Positions 25,961 through 36,112 of a DNA stretch of 64,000 nucleotides are shown in pieces. The DNA comes from Salmonella enterica subsp. enterica serovar Typhimurium str. LT2 (GTDB lineage Bacteria; Pseudomonadota; Gammaproteobacteria; Enterobacterales; Enterobacteriaceae), in the NCBI RefSeq assembly GCF_000006945.2, contig NC_003197.2, positions 4,216,001 to 4,280,000 of the forward strand, written 5' to 3'. Numbering within the stretch: the first letter of the stretch is position 1; each line of letters begins with the position of its first letter. Under the pieces are notes generated by a model. It made no database searches. It was not told the origin of the DNA and worked only from the letters and a program-made list of their open reading frames with translations. The position numbers and the translations under genes were made by a program.

Positions 25961-26251
25961 ATGGATAAAGTGTTATTTGAGCGATTAACTCAAAGTATGT
26001 CTCAAATGAATGAAATCATTGAAGGGACCCGTGAACCTTCTCGTACCTTTCATATTGATGCAATGAAGATTAAAGAAATACGGCAGGCATCTGGGTTGTC
26101 GCAATCTAAGTTTGCAGAGCTGATTTCGGTCAACGTGGATACGCTGCGCAACTGGGAGCAAGGAAGACGTTCACCGACAGGGCCAGCCAAAGCGTTACTT
26201 CGCGCCATTGCCAACGACCCGAGAAACGTTATACAAGCATTGCGTTATTGA
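25961..26251 (+). CDS. HTH antitoxin of the RelE/HigB2-like toxin
   Basis: A 96-residue antitoxin with a C-terminal XRE helix-turn-helix (IKEIRQASGLSQSKFAELIS, VDTLRNWEQGRR) and an N-terminal toxin-binding segment. It resembles NadS/HigA2 proteins. Toxin-first order and direct adjacency indicate one transcript autoregulated through the repeats at 25592-25645. Confidence 0.88.
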   Translation: MDKVLFERLTQSMSQMNEIIEGTREPSRTFHIDAMKIKEIRQASGLSQSKFAELISVNVDTLRNWEQGRRSPTGPAKALLRAIANDPRNVIQALRY

Positions 26252-26297
26252 GCAATGATCCGGCTAACGTAGATTGCTAGCCGGTATACCAGAGAAC

Positions 26298-27227
26298 TTA
26301 TTCCCCTTCCCCCGGGAACAGGAACGGGTTGATGGAACTGCGGGCGAAGCCCTCCTGTTCCATGCGCGCGTCCAGCACCAGCGAGGCGAGGTCGTCGGCC
26401 ACTGCTTCTACTTTCGGGTCTTTTTCCTGATAGAGAATCTTCAGGTAAGTCCCGCAATCGCCGCAGCTTTCGGCTTTCACCGCAGCCTGCTCATTTTCCA
26501 GCGACCAGTAGTGTAAGTCGCGGCTCTGTTCGCAGTTACTGCATTTTACGCGCACGACATGCCATTCGGTTTCGCACAGGTTACAGTGCAGATAACGCAG
26601 CCCCTGCGTGGTGCCGATCTGCACCATGCTGGAGACCGGCATCGAACCGCACACCGGGCAATACTGGCGCGCTTCACCGTATTCCGCGCGGGCTTTGCCT
26701 GGAATCAAGCTGGCCATTTGCGCCCAGTAAAGGGAGAGCGCGGCCCAGATAAAGGGGGCTTTATCGCTGCTGACGGAGGCAAAATCCGAGGCAAACAGCG
26801 CGCTGGCCATCTGCTCCAGCTCCTGCTCTGAGGCTTTCTCCAGGTTCTCGATCACCGCCAGCGCGGGGCCGCTCATCTCGGGTTTTAGCTCGGCAATTAA
26901 CGAATGCAGCAGTTTTTGCCAGTGCTTATCACGCGGCAGCACGTGGATATCCAGCGGCGGCTTGCCCTGGTCGTTCGCTTCTTTAATACGTGCGGTCAGA
27001 TCCATCTCCAGCGGATGGTCGTACAGCACCACTTCCTGCGCGTGCGCGATAAGCGCGGCAAAGCGCAGGTAATCGCCCAGCGGGTTATTTTCAGCCAGCT
27101 CGCGCAGACGTTCGGCGCGGCGGTTGTAGACGTTTTTGAGTCGGGGGAACAATAACGGCGGAATCATATCCGCCGTACGTTTCTCGCTCGACCCCAGCTC
27201 ATCTTGCGGGATTATGCGAATACTCAT
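26298..27227 (-). CDS. fdhE: Formate dehydrogenase accessory protein FdhE
   Basis: A 309-residue cytoplasmic rubredoxin-like protein needed for active formate dehydrogenases N and O. Its C-terminal half has four CxxC motifs (CPVCG, CNLCE, CSNCE, CGDCG) that bind iron; the N-terminal half is helical. It overlaps fdoI by 4 nt, closing the fdoGHI-fdhE operon. Confidence 0.97.
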
Positions 27228-27859
27228 TCAGTTTCTTTTTCCGTTGTCTTGCGGACTTCTCGGTACCAGCGCGGGTGATGTTTCTTCGCCCACGACCGGG
27301 TTACCCAGCCTTCCACCATCGCGGTAATGGTGCCTTTCACCCAAAGGGCGGCGTAGATATGCACCATGATAACCACAATTAACGCTACTGCGGCAAAAGA
27401 ATGCAACATTAACGCGAATCGGATCACCGGGATTGAGAAAGCAGGCGCAAAGTACGGACGCCAGATAATTACCCCGCTCACCAGCAGCAGCACCAGGAAG
27501 ATAATCGCCGCCCAGAATACGCATTTCTGACCGAAGTTATAACGCCCGGTGTCACCCACTTCCTCGTTGACGACGATCTTACGAATATTCTTCGCCCAAA
27601 AGATATCATCCCGATTGATTAGATTGTGGTGCCAATAACGGAAAAACATGATGATGAACGAGGCAAACATAACCACGCCCACAAACGGGTGCAGAATTCG
27701 CGCCAGTTGCGGGGTGCCCAGGATATGCATCAACCAGTTGAAGGATGGGAATAAAAAGCCCAGCCCGCTCACCGCCGCCAGCACGAAGCAGAAAGCGACG
27801 ATCCAGTGGTTGATGCGTTCCGGCGCCGTATAGCGCACGATGGTGTCACGTCGTTTCAT
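27224..27859 (-). CDS. fdoI: Formate dehydrogenase-O cytochrome b556 subunit
   Basis: A 211-residue inner-membrane cytochrome b with four transmembrane helices and conserved haem histidines ([30 protein letters not shown]). It passes electrons from FdoH to the quinone pool. It overlaps fdoH by 4 nt and fdhE by 4 nt. Confidence 0.97.
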
Positions 27860-28758
27860 TTGCGCACCTCGTCTTTCTCTTCATGCAGGTTGTCATCTTC
27901 CTCTTCCGCGCGGTTCGGGCCGACGCCGACATAGTGGAAGACGCTGGCGGCAAAGGTCGCGGCAAAACCGAACGCGGCGAGCGGTTTCCAGACGCCTTTC
28001 CAGAACTTAACGGTTTCGCTGATTTCCGGGTTTTCCGGCAGACCGTGATACAGATTCGGCTTGTCGGCATGATGCAGCACGTACATGACATGCGTACCGC
28101 CTACTCCCGCCGGATCGTACAGACCCGCGTTGTCATAACCACGGGTTTTTAGTTCCGCCACACGCTCGCCCGCCAGCGTTTTCATATCCTCTTTCGAGCC
28201 AAAATGAATGGCGCCGGTTGGACAGGTCTTCACGCAGGCCGGTTCTTGCCCGACGGTCACGCGGTCAACGCACAGCGTACATTTATAGACGCGGTTGTCT
28301 TCCGGGTTGAGGCGCGGCACGTTGAACGGGCAGCCAGCGATACAGTAGCCGCAGCCGATACACTGCTCGGACTGGAAGTCGACAATACCGTTAGCGTACT
28401 GAATGATCGCCCCTTCCGCCGGACAGGCCTTCAGGCAGCCTGGATCGGCGCAGTGCATACAGCCATCCTTACGGATCAGCCACTCCAGTTTGTCGTTCTG
28501 TTCCACTTCCGAGAAGCGCATCACCGTCCAGGATTTCGCGGTTAAGTCCGCCGGGTTGTCATACACCCCGACGTTATTGCCCACTTCATCACGGATGTCG
28601 TTCCACTCGGAGCACGCCACCTGACACGCTTTACAGCCGATACAGGTGGTGACGTCGATGAGTTTCGCCACCTCTTCCTGGTGGTCCCGCGCCTGGGGCG
28701 CGGGGGTGAAACCGTTAGTGGCGGAACGACGAATGATGTCTTGCGATTGATAAGCCAT
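27856..28758 (-). CDS. fdoH: Formate dehydrogenase-O iron-sulfur subunit
   Basis: A 300-residue ferredoxin-like subunit that wires FdoG to FdoI on the periplasmic side. Four cysteine clusters are visible: CIGCKACQVAC, CMHCADPGCLKAC, CIGCGYCIAGC and CTLCVDRV...CVKTC. A C-terminal membrane anchor follows (about residue 257, AAFGFAATFAASVFHYVGV). It starts 12 nt after the fdoG stop. Confidence 0.97.
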   Translation of the reverse strand: MAYQSQDIIRRSATNGFTPAPQARDHQEEVAKLIDVTTCIGCKACQVACSEWNDIRDEVGNNVGVYDNPADLTAKSWTVMRFSEVEQNDKLEWLIRKDGCMHCADPGCLKACPAEGAIIQYANGIVDFQSEQCIGCGYCIAGCPFNVPRLNPEDNRVYKCTLCVDRVTVGQEPACVKTCPTGAIHFGSKEDMKTLAGERVAELKTRGYDNAGLYDPAGVGGTHVMYVLHHADKPNLYHGLPENPEISETVKFWKGVWKPLAAFGFAATFAASVFHYVGVGPNRAEEEDDNLHEEKDEVRK

Positions 28759-28770
28759 AGGTCGTCTCCG

Positions 28771-31700
28771 TTACACCTTTTCCACGTTCACAAGGAAGGA
28801 TTTAAACTCCGGCGTTTGCGTGTTCGCATCACCGACGAAAGGCGTTAACGTATTGGCGATAAAGCCTTTTTTCGCCACGCCTTCGTAGCCCCAGTGAATA
28901 GGAATACCGATGGTATCGATATCCTTGCCGTCCGCTTTCAGCGTGCGAATACGCTTGGTCACCACCGCTTTGGCTTTGATATAGCCGCGGTTCGAGGAGA
29001 CCTTCACGGTATCGCCATGCGCGATACCGAGCTTATTCGCCAGCTTCTCGCCAATTTCCACAAACTGTTCCGGCTGGGCGATAGCGTTAAGCAACGCGTG
29101 CTTGGTCCAGTAGTGGAAGTGCTCGGTCAGACGGTAAGTAGTTCCGACATACGGGAACTTATCCGCTTTACCCAGCGCGTCGGCATCGTCTTTAAAGATA
29201 CGGGCGGCAGGGTTAGAGATAACGTTCGGGTGCAGCGGGTTAGTGCCCAGCGGCGTTTCAAACGGCTCGTAGTGTTCCGGGAACGGCCCTTCCGCCATCT
29301 TATCGATAGCAAACAGGCGACCCATCCCTTCCGGCTGCATGATAAACGGTCCGACGTCGCTGCCGGGCGCGGCGGCGCTGTAGTCCGGAATATCCCATCC
29401 GGCCCATTTTCCGCCTTCCCATTTCAGTAGCTGACGTTTCGGGTCCCAGGGATTACCCTGCGGATCGGCGGAGGCGCGGTTATAGAGGATGCGGCGGTTA
29501 AGCGGCCATGCCCATGCCCAGCCCAGCGTGTTGCCGAGACCAGACGGGTCGGCGTTATCACGACGCGCCATCATGTTGCCTTCCGGCGTCCAGCTACCGG
29601 CGAAAATCCAGCAGCCGCTGGACGTCGTACCGTCATCGCGCAGTTGCGCGAACGAACTGAGTTGTTGGCCTTTCTTCACCACCACCGCGCCGGTTGCCGG
29701 ATCGATAAGATCGGCCAGCGCTTTACCGTTACTTTCCATCGCCACTTCTTCAGAGGCGGGTTCGTATGGTTTGGTGTAGTTCCAGGTCATATTCAGCACC
29801 TGTTCCGGGTTGGCGCCGCCCTGTTCAGAGTACATCTTACGCAGGCGTAAGAAGATACCGGCGAGGATTTCGCCGTCGGTCATGGCAATTCCCGGGGCGT
29901 CCGCGCCCTTCCAGTGCCACTGTAACCAACGACCGGAGTTAACGATGGAACCATTTTCCTCGGCAAAACAGGTGGAAGGCAGACGGAACACTTCGGTCTG
30001 GATTTTTGCGGGATCAACGTCGTTCGACTCACCGTGGTTTTGCCAGAAGGTGGACGTTTCGGTGTTGAGCGGATCGATAGTCACCAGGTACTTCAGTTTG
30101 GAAAGCGATGCGACCACTTTGTTTTTGTTCGGGAATGAGGCCACCGGGTTAAAGCCCTGGCAGATATAGCCGTTGACCTTGCCCTGTTTCATCATCTCGA
30201 AGTACTGCAGTACATCGTACCCTTTGTCCCACTTCGGTAGCCAGTCGAAGCCCCAGCTATTTTCCGCTGTCGCTTTATCACCAAAGAAGGCCTTCATCAT
30301 CGAGACGAAGAATTTCGGATAGTTGCCCCAGTAGTTGACCTGATCCTTCAACAATGGCTTCGGCGTATTGGCAGCCAGATAGGTTTGCAGGTCGGTCTGT
30401 TTTTCGCTCGGCAGCGTCAGATAGCCCGGCAGACTTTGCGACAGCAGTCCTAAGTCGGTCAGTCCCTGAATGTTGGAGTGACCGCGCAGGGCGTTAACGC
30501 CGCCGCCCGCCATCCCCATGTTACCGAGCAGAAGCTGGATCATCGCCATAGTACGGATGTTCTGCGCACCGATGGAATGCTGCGTCCAGCCCAGCGCGTA
30601 CAGGAACGACGCTGTTTTATCTTTTGCGCTGGTTTCTGCAATGTACTCGCACACTTTCAGGAAGTCCGCTTTCGGCGTACCGCAGATATTTTCTACCATG
30701 TCCGGCGTGTAGCGTGAGACATGCTGTTTCAACAGATTCCAGACACAGCGCGGGTGTTGCAGTGTCGTATCGTGTTTGGCAAAACCGTTTTCGTCCAGCT
30801 CATAGTGCCAACTGGTTTTATCGTACTGACGCTTGTCGGCGTCATAGCCAGTGAACAGACCATCATCGAAGCCAAAATCTTCACGCACGATCAGGCTGGC
30901 ATTGGTATAGGCCTCGGTGTATTCACGGTTGTATTTTTCGTTGGTCAGCAGATACAGCATCACGCCTGACAAGAAGGCAATGTCAGTACCAGAGCGTATT
31001 GGCGCATAGAAATCGGCCACCGACGCGGTACGCGTAAAGCGCGGATCGATCACAATCAGCTTCGCGCCGTTGTGAATTTTGGCTTCCATCGCCCAGCGGA
31101 ACCCGACCGGGTGAGCTTCTGCGGCGTTACCGCCCATCACCACGACGAGGTTGGCGTTCTTGATGTCGACCCAGTGGTTGGTCATCGCACCGCGACCAAA
31201 TGTTGGAGCAAGACTTGCTACCGTTGGTCCGTGTCAGACACGCGCCTGGTTGTCGACCGCGAGCATACCCAGCGCGCGGGAGAATTTTTGCGTTAAATAA
31301 CCCGTCTCGTTACTGGATGCGGAAGCGCACAGCATCCCGGTGGTGAGCCAGCGGTTAACGGTAACGCCTTCGGCGTTCTGCGCCTGATAGTTGGCGTCGC
31401 GATCTTCCTTCATCAGTTTAGCGATGCGGTCAAACGCTTCTTCCCAACTGATTTGTTGCCACTTATCTGAACCCGGCGCGCGGTATTGCGGGAATTTCAG
31501 GCGGCTTTCAGAGTGGATAAAGTCCACCAGACCGGCCCCTTTCGGGCACAGCGCGCCACGGCTTACCGGATGATCCGGGTCCCCTTCGATATGGAAAATA
31601 GATGCTTTGGCGTTTTTCGCACCGTCGCCGAGGCTGTACATCAACAGCCCGCAGCCAACGGAACAGTAGGTGCAGGTGTTACGGGTTTCGCGGGTGCGCA

Positions 31701-31821
31701 GCAGTTTATATTGCCGTGTTTCCGCTAGCGCTACGCCGGGCGCGAAGCCCAGTGCCGCCGCCGTGGTGCCTGCCATACCGCCAGCGCAGATCTTAAAGAA
31801 CTGCCTTCTGCTGACCTGCAT
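28771..31821 (-). CDS. fdoG: Formate dehydrogenase-O catalytic subunit (selenoprotein)
   Basis: A 1016-residue molybdopterin (bis-MGD) formate dehydrogenase exported by Tat: the signal has RRQFFK at residues 5-10, cleaved after about 33. A [4Fe-4S] motif CTYCSVGC is followed by the active-site selenocysteine. The in-frame TGA at 31234-31236 (codon 196, QARV-Sec-HGPT) is read as Sec, which joins two otherwise separate frames into the exact family length. The ribosome site AAGGAGC is upstream. It oxidises formate in the periplasm during aerobic and shift conditions and is first in fdoG-H-I-fdhE. Confidence 0.97.
31194..31236 (-). promoter_or_regulatory. UGA selenocysteine codon and bacterial SECIS hairpin of fdoG
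   Basis: Directly 3' of the UGA, the arms gaccaa/ttggtc enclose an inner stem gcaag-a-cttgc (31208-31218). This gives the short stem-loop that SelB recognises in enterobacterial formate dehydrogenase mRNAs. Confidence 0.85.
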
Positions 31822-32015
31822 GGTTTGCTCCTTGTTTCGACATTGTCACTTCTCTTTCACATTTCTCTATCCGAAACGCTCAGGGAGTGGTTGTTATTTT
31901 TCTTTGCGGACGGGCCCGCAAAGGTTCAGAATTGGATAAATTTTCCTCCATCCGGGAGGAGTTGTAACAGAATACCATAATGTTGGTGTGTGTGTTCTTA
32001 TATGGTTAAAAGAAA

Positions 32016-32852
32016 GTGAACAATATACTGTCTGAAGAAGTCCTAAATGTGACTGATTTCACAACCTCACGCCAGTTGACTCTCTGGAAACGCGAGGATT
32101 TGCAGTCCCCCCAACTTGATGATGTTGCCGAGGAAGTGCCAGTGGCACTGGTGTATAACGGCATTTCGCATGTCGTTATGATGGCCTCTCCGAAAGATCT
32201 GACGCATTTTGCAATGGGGTTTTCTCTGTCGGAAGGGATCATTGACAGCCCGCGTGAAATCTATGGCATGGACGTTGTACCGTCCTGTAACGGACTTGAA
32301 GTGCAGATTGATCTTTCCAGCCGTCGATTTATGGGGCTGAAAGCGCGTCGTCGCGCGCTGGCCGGACGTACCGGTTGCGGCGTATGTGGCGTGGAACAGC
32401 TCAATGACATCGGTAAGCCGGTGCAACCGCTGCCGTTTAGCCAAACGTTTAATCTCGGTAACCTTGATCGCGCGTTAAAACATCTGAATGATTTTCAACC
32501 GACGGGTAAGCTGACGGGTTGTACGCACGCTGCGGCATGGGTCATGCCGTCGGGTGAACTGGCGGGGGGCCATGAAGATGTCGGACGCCACGTTGCGCTG
32601 GATAAACTGCTCGGCCGCCGCGCTACGGAAGGTGAGGAATGGCGGCAAGGCGCGGCGCTGGTTTCCAGTCGCGCGAGTTACGAAATGGTGCAGAAGTCCG
32701 CGATGTGCGGCGTTGAAATTCTGTTTGCCGTCTCTGCCGCAACGACGCTGGCGGTCGAGGTGGCTGAACGCTGCAATCTGACGCTGGTGGGGTTCTGTAA
32801 GCCGGGTCGGGCGACGATTTATACCCATCCGCAGCGGTTAATCGCAGACTAA
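32016..32852 (+). CDS. fdhD: Sulfurtransferase FdhD for formate dehydrogenases
   Basis: A 278-residue cytoplasmic protein that transfers sulfur from IscS to the molybdenum cofactor of formate dehydrogenases. The catalytic loop CGVCG (about residues 121-125) and the GHEDVGRHVALDKL segment are present. The GTG start at 32016 gives the family length. It is divergent from fdoG, sharing a 194-bp intergenic region. Confidence 0.96.
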   Translation: MNNILSEEVLNVTDFTTSRQLTLWKREDLQSPQLDDVAEEVPVALVYNGISHVVMMASPKDLTHFAMGFSLSEGIIDSPREIYGMDVVPSCNGLEVQIDLSSRRFMGLKARRRALAGRTGCGVCGVEQLNDIGKPVQPLPFSQTFNLGNLDRALKHLNDFQPTGKLTGCTHAAAWVMPSGELAGGHEDVGRHVALDKLLGRRATEGEEWRQGAALVSSRASYEMVQKSAMCGVEILFAVSAATTLAVEVAERCNLTLVGFCKPGRATIYTHPQRLIAD

Positions 32853-33119
32853 AATAGTACCCTCTACATTTGCGTAAAATATATATTTTCTCAATTTTAC
32901 AGCCTCTCTTGATAACGGAATCACGTATAGTGGCGAGGCCATACAGGTTTTAATCGTTTTTATGCTGGACCGCAGCTTATTCCAGCCATTCACGAGGCGC
33001 TTGCTACCCGGTAATACTTCGAACGAAAAAAGCGCCCCTGGGGCGCTCTTTTGGCAGTCGCTAACGACTTATTTGCTCAGTTTAGCGGTTATATGCACGC
33101 GATTTGCAGCGTGAAAAGC
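32853..33119. other. fdhD to DUF3829 intergenic region
   Basis: No gene is recognised. It holds the terminator at 33025-33052. A TTGATA and a TATAGT are present near 32908-32927 but only 11 bp apart, so no promoter is called. A short unannotated RNA ending at the terminator cannot be excluded. Confidence 0.4.
33025..33052 (-). terminator. Terminator of the minus-strand DUF3829 gene
   Basis: The stem gcgccc-ctg-gggcgc is followed on the minus strand by six Ts. A shorter T run on the plus strand may also stop fdhD read-through. Confidence 0.85.
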
Positions 33120-34151
33120 TTAGAACTCACGCTCAAGATGATAGCCATTATAGGTGTCGATGAGTTCGTTATAAGCTTTAACCACAGCCTCATAAGAACC
33201 ATCTACCATATCGCCGCTGCCGCTATTGAGGTAGTCCTGCTCATGCGAGGTATACGCCACGTTATCGCGCACGCGCCGAATGCGTTTTTTCACCTTGCCC
33301 TGGAATTTTTCCAGCTCAGAAATAAAGCCAGGGAAGCTACGATGTTTATCTATATCAACGTTGATCTTCTCGTTTAGCTTCTGAGTATGCTCTTCAAAAT
33401 CAGCGAGCTGTTTGCTTACTGCCGCCACATCAAAAGAATCATCAGCTACAGCGTCATTAAGCGTCTCGGCTTCCTGCATCGTCAAAAGCGTATAGTACTT
33501 AATGGATTTACCTTCTTTCTTCTCGGTCGCCTTAATTTCATTAGCCGCATGCTGCCCACTCATAATGGTAATCTCGGCGATATATTTCTTCGCAATGGGA
33601 TCAAACTCATCGAACTGTTTTATAAACGTTTTATGGAACGCTTTAGCGCCAGCAAAGGCATCATCCTTGAAGTTATCTTGATCATAGTATTTATTCATAC
33701 TATTGATTGTTTCAGCTAGTGGCCCAGCCGCATTAATAAATGCCAGAGCAGCACTATCCAGAGAGGCAAACGCCGGCTTTAATTCAGCCGCCGCCTTGAT
33801 GTCTTTCCGGCAGTCCTGGATAAATGCAGGATACACAGGAACCAGCGGAGAGGGATCGTCTTCCTTACCGGTAGGGCCGGTGCGGAAATCGTCGAATGTG
33901 TTAGCATAACGATTTACAGCACGGTAAATATCTGCCTGGAGATTATTATAACAATCAATGTAAACATTCAGCTTTTGGTTAAGAACATCGTTCGCATCTG
34001 CGCTTTCCGCTGATGTGGGTTGTGTATTGCTCGCTGATGAGTCCGCACTCTGAGCTACAGGTTGTTCGTCCGCTTTTTTTTCATCACAAGCGCTTAGCCC
34101 GGCAGTCATCAGCATAGCGATAATAATTGATGATAACAAATCCTTTTTCAT
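33120..34151 (-). CDS. DUF3829 lipoprotein, YiiG paralogue
   Basis: A 343-residue lipoprotein with signal peptide and lipobox LSAC (Cys22). Asp at +2 predicts retention in the inner membrane. A low-complexity Ser/Ala/Asp linker (23-55) precedes a helical DUF3829 domain (YIDCYNNLQADIYRAVNRYA, NKYYDQDNFKDDAFAGAKAF). It is a diverged duplicate of yiiG, placed head to head with it. E. coli K-12 has only the other copy here. Function unknown. Confidence 0.9.
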   Translation of the reverse strand: MKKDLLSSIIIAMLMTAGLSACDEKKADEQPVAQSADSSASNTQPTSAESADANDVLNQKLNVYIDCYNNLQADIYRAVNRYANTFDDFRTGPTGKEDDPSPLVPVYPAFIQDCRKDIKAAAELKPAFASLDSAALAFINAAGPLAETINSMNKYYDQDNFKDDAFAGAKAFHKTFIKQFDEFDPIAKKYIAEITIMSGQHAANEIKATEKKEGKSIKYYTLLTMQEAETLNDAVADDSFDVAAVSKQLADFEEHTQKLNEKINVDIDKHRSFPGFISELEKFQGKVKKRIRRVRDNVAYTSHEQDYLNSGSGDMVDGSYEAVVKAYNELIDTYNGYHLEREF

Positions 34152-34333
34152 TAGAATAACCTATAAATAATATCATTGAAATTTACAGATTCATTTTAAT
34201 GAAAAAAAACAGGTATGTGATTTATTCAACACAAAAAATACTTAATGCATATTTCATTATAATTAACATTATCAATATCAATGTGTTCGTTAAAATAAGA
34301 GAACCCCAACGTAAATATACAAAAGGCAATTAA

Positions 34334-35434
34334 ATGAAAAGGAATTTATTATCCTCAGCGATAATCATTGCGCTAATGACCCTGGGCGCAACAGGATGTG
34401 ATGACAATAATGTTAAAACCGAGGCGACGCCGGCCGCCAGCAGTCAGCCTGCGACGCCAGCGCCTTCTCAGACGCCGGAAACGCAATCTGGCGAAAGTCC
34501 AGCGCAGCCCTCAGCAGCGAAGCCAGAAACGGCAACTCAGCCCCCGGTGGCGAAACCAGAAACGCCAGCTCAGCCGGAGGTTGACGCTGAAGAAGTTTAT
34601 AGTGAAAAAATGGATGTCTATATCGATTGTTTTAATAAACTTCAATTGCCCGTTCAGCACAGTCTGGCGCGTTACGCGGATTGGGTGAAAGACTTTAAAA
34701 AAGGTCCGACAGGGAAAGAGAGCCTGGTTTATGGCATTTATGGTATTACGGAGTCTTACATAACGAATTGCCAGAAAGAGATGAAACAGGTGGCCGCCTT
34801 AACGCCATTACTTGAGCCTATTGATGGCGTTGCCGTTAGCTATATTGATAGCGCCGCCGCGCTGGGTAATACCATTAACGAAATGGAAAAATATTATACC
34901 CAGGAAAACTATAAAGATGATGCCTTTGCTAAAGGTAAGGCGCTGCATCAGACATTACTGAAGAATATCGAGGATTTTAAACCCGTCTCGGAAAAATATC
35001 ATGAGGCTATTCAGGAAATAAATGACAGGCGGCAATTGACACAGTTGAAGAGAATAGAAGAAGCGGAAGGCAAAACATTTAACTATTATTCTCTGGCTGT
35101 CATGATTTCGGCAAAGCAGATCAACAAGGTTATTTCTGCCGATACCTTTGATGCCGAAGCGATGATGAAAAAAGTCGCGGAACTGGAAACAATGATTGCG
35201 CAATTGAAAGAAGTGAATACTGATGGCCGTAATTCTTCTTTCATCAGCTCTGCGGCTGATTATCAGCTACAAGCTAAAAAATATATTCGTCGCATCAGAG
35301 ACAATGTTGAGTATTCTGATTTTGAAAAGAAACGGGTGCAGGACCCTGCAACAGGATGGATGGTTGCGGATTCTTATCCGGCGTCGTTGAGAAGTTATAA
35401 CGAGATGGTGGATGATTATAACCGCCTGCGTTGA
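34334..35434 (+). CDS. yiiG: DUF3829 lipoprotein YiiG
   Basis: A 366-residue lipoprotein with lipobox ATGC (Cys22) and Asp at +2, suggesting inner-membrane retention facing the periplasm. A Pro/Ala/Gln-rich linker (about 30-90) carries imperfect repeats of the unit KPETPAQP. The helical DUF3829 domain follows (YIDCFNKLQLPVQHSLARYA, EKYYTQENYKDDAFAKGKAL). It is the orthologue of E. coli yiiG, of unknown function. An AT-rich 180-bp region separates it from its divergent paralogue. Confidence 0.92.
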   Translation: MKRNLLSSAIIIALMTLGATGCDDNNVKTEATPAASSQPATPAPSQTPETQSGESPAQPSAAKPETATQPPVAKPETPAQPEVDAEEVYSEKMDVYIDCFNKLQLPVQHSLARYADWVKDFKKGPTGKESLVYGIYGITESYITNCQKEMKQVAALTPLLEPIDGVAVSYIDSAAALGNTINEMEKYYTQENYKDDAFAKGKALHQTLLKNIEDFKPVSEKYHEAIQEINDRRQLTQLKRIEEAEGKTFNYYSLAVMISAKQINKVISADTFDAEAMMKKVAELETMIAQLKEVNTDGRNSSFISSAADYQLQAKKYIRRIRDNVEYSDFEKKRVQDPATGWMVADSYPASLRSYNEMVDDYNRLR

Positions 35435-35788
35435 GTGACGGCACATTAACTGCGCACAGGCTGGCGCAAGTGCCTATAAAATTACGCGATAACGCCAATA
35501 AAAAGCGCCGATCAGGCGCTTTTTTCGTTCATGTATTCTTCATCAGGCAATATCCGTAAAAATAGCTGACGTAAACATTAACTAAAGAGAGTTATTAGAA
35601 AAACCAGTAATCTGAAGCTATCACAAGATGTTGACGTCACGCTGGAAGGTACTGGTAGTGTCATTGAGGATCGGCATTTATATGGAAAGCATTTATCCCC
35701 CTGATGCGAAAATTCTGAGCTACTTCAGCATAGGGCGGCCCAGCCTTCATCACTTATAGGGTGTCACGTCCAACTGTTCTGTAAGACG
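35435..35788. other. Intergenic region yiiG to azlD
   Basis: Apart from the yiiG terminator, no gene, repeat or clear regulatory site is seen. A start-less open stretch of about 40 codons (around 35585-35703, reading ...VTLEGTGSVIEDR...) might be a decayed gene fragment, since this is where E. coli carries the frv genes. Confidence 0.4.
35500..35527 (+). terminator. yiiG terminator
   Basis: The stem aagcgcc-gatc-aggcgctt is followed by TTTTTT, about 65 nt after the yiiG stop. Confidence 0.85.
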
Positions 35789-36112
35789 TTAATTAATACC
35801 TGCCAGCCGCAACAGTGCTGTCACTACCGCAGCGGCGATAATCACCACAATAAGCGGCATTTTACGCCAGGCTAAAAATACGGCGAAGCCAACCCCAAGA
35901 ACGCGCGCCATTCCGGCAAAATGTTCGCCTTCGTAAAAGGTGGTCGCCAGCGCGACGGAGAATAGCAGCACCGTTGCCGCATCCGAGAGCAGCGCCTGTG
36001 AACGCTCAGACAGCGCCAGACGGCTGCCAAGTTTCGCGCCGCCGAGGCGCATCAAATAGGTTCCCGCAGACAAAAGAGCAATACCGATAATAAATAGCGT
36101 CATATTGCCCAT
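35789..36112 (-). CDS. azlD: AzlD-family membrane subunit
   Basis: A small (107-residue) membrane protein with three or four helices of the AzlD family, the partner of AzlC. AzlCD pairs export branched-chain amino acids or analogues (for example YgaZH and BrnFE). The start at 36112 overlaps the azlC stop by one base (TAATG), which fixes the start and shows coupling. Confidence 0.9.
   Translation of the reverse strand: MGNMTLFIIGIALLSAGTYLMRLGGAKLGSRLALSERSQALLSDAATVLLFSVALATTFYEGEHFAGMARVLGVGFAVFLAWRKMPLIVVIIAAAVVTALLRLAGIN

Noticed and set aside
31185..31236. fdoG as two genes or a frameshifted pseudogene
   Set aside because: The break is a single in-frame TGA at the known selenocysteine codon with a SECIS hairpin.
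32880..33052. Small RNA gene between fdhD and the DUF3829 gene
   Set aside because: The terminator is strong only for the minus strand and no properly spaced promoter was found on the plus strand.
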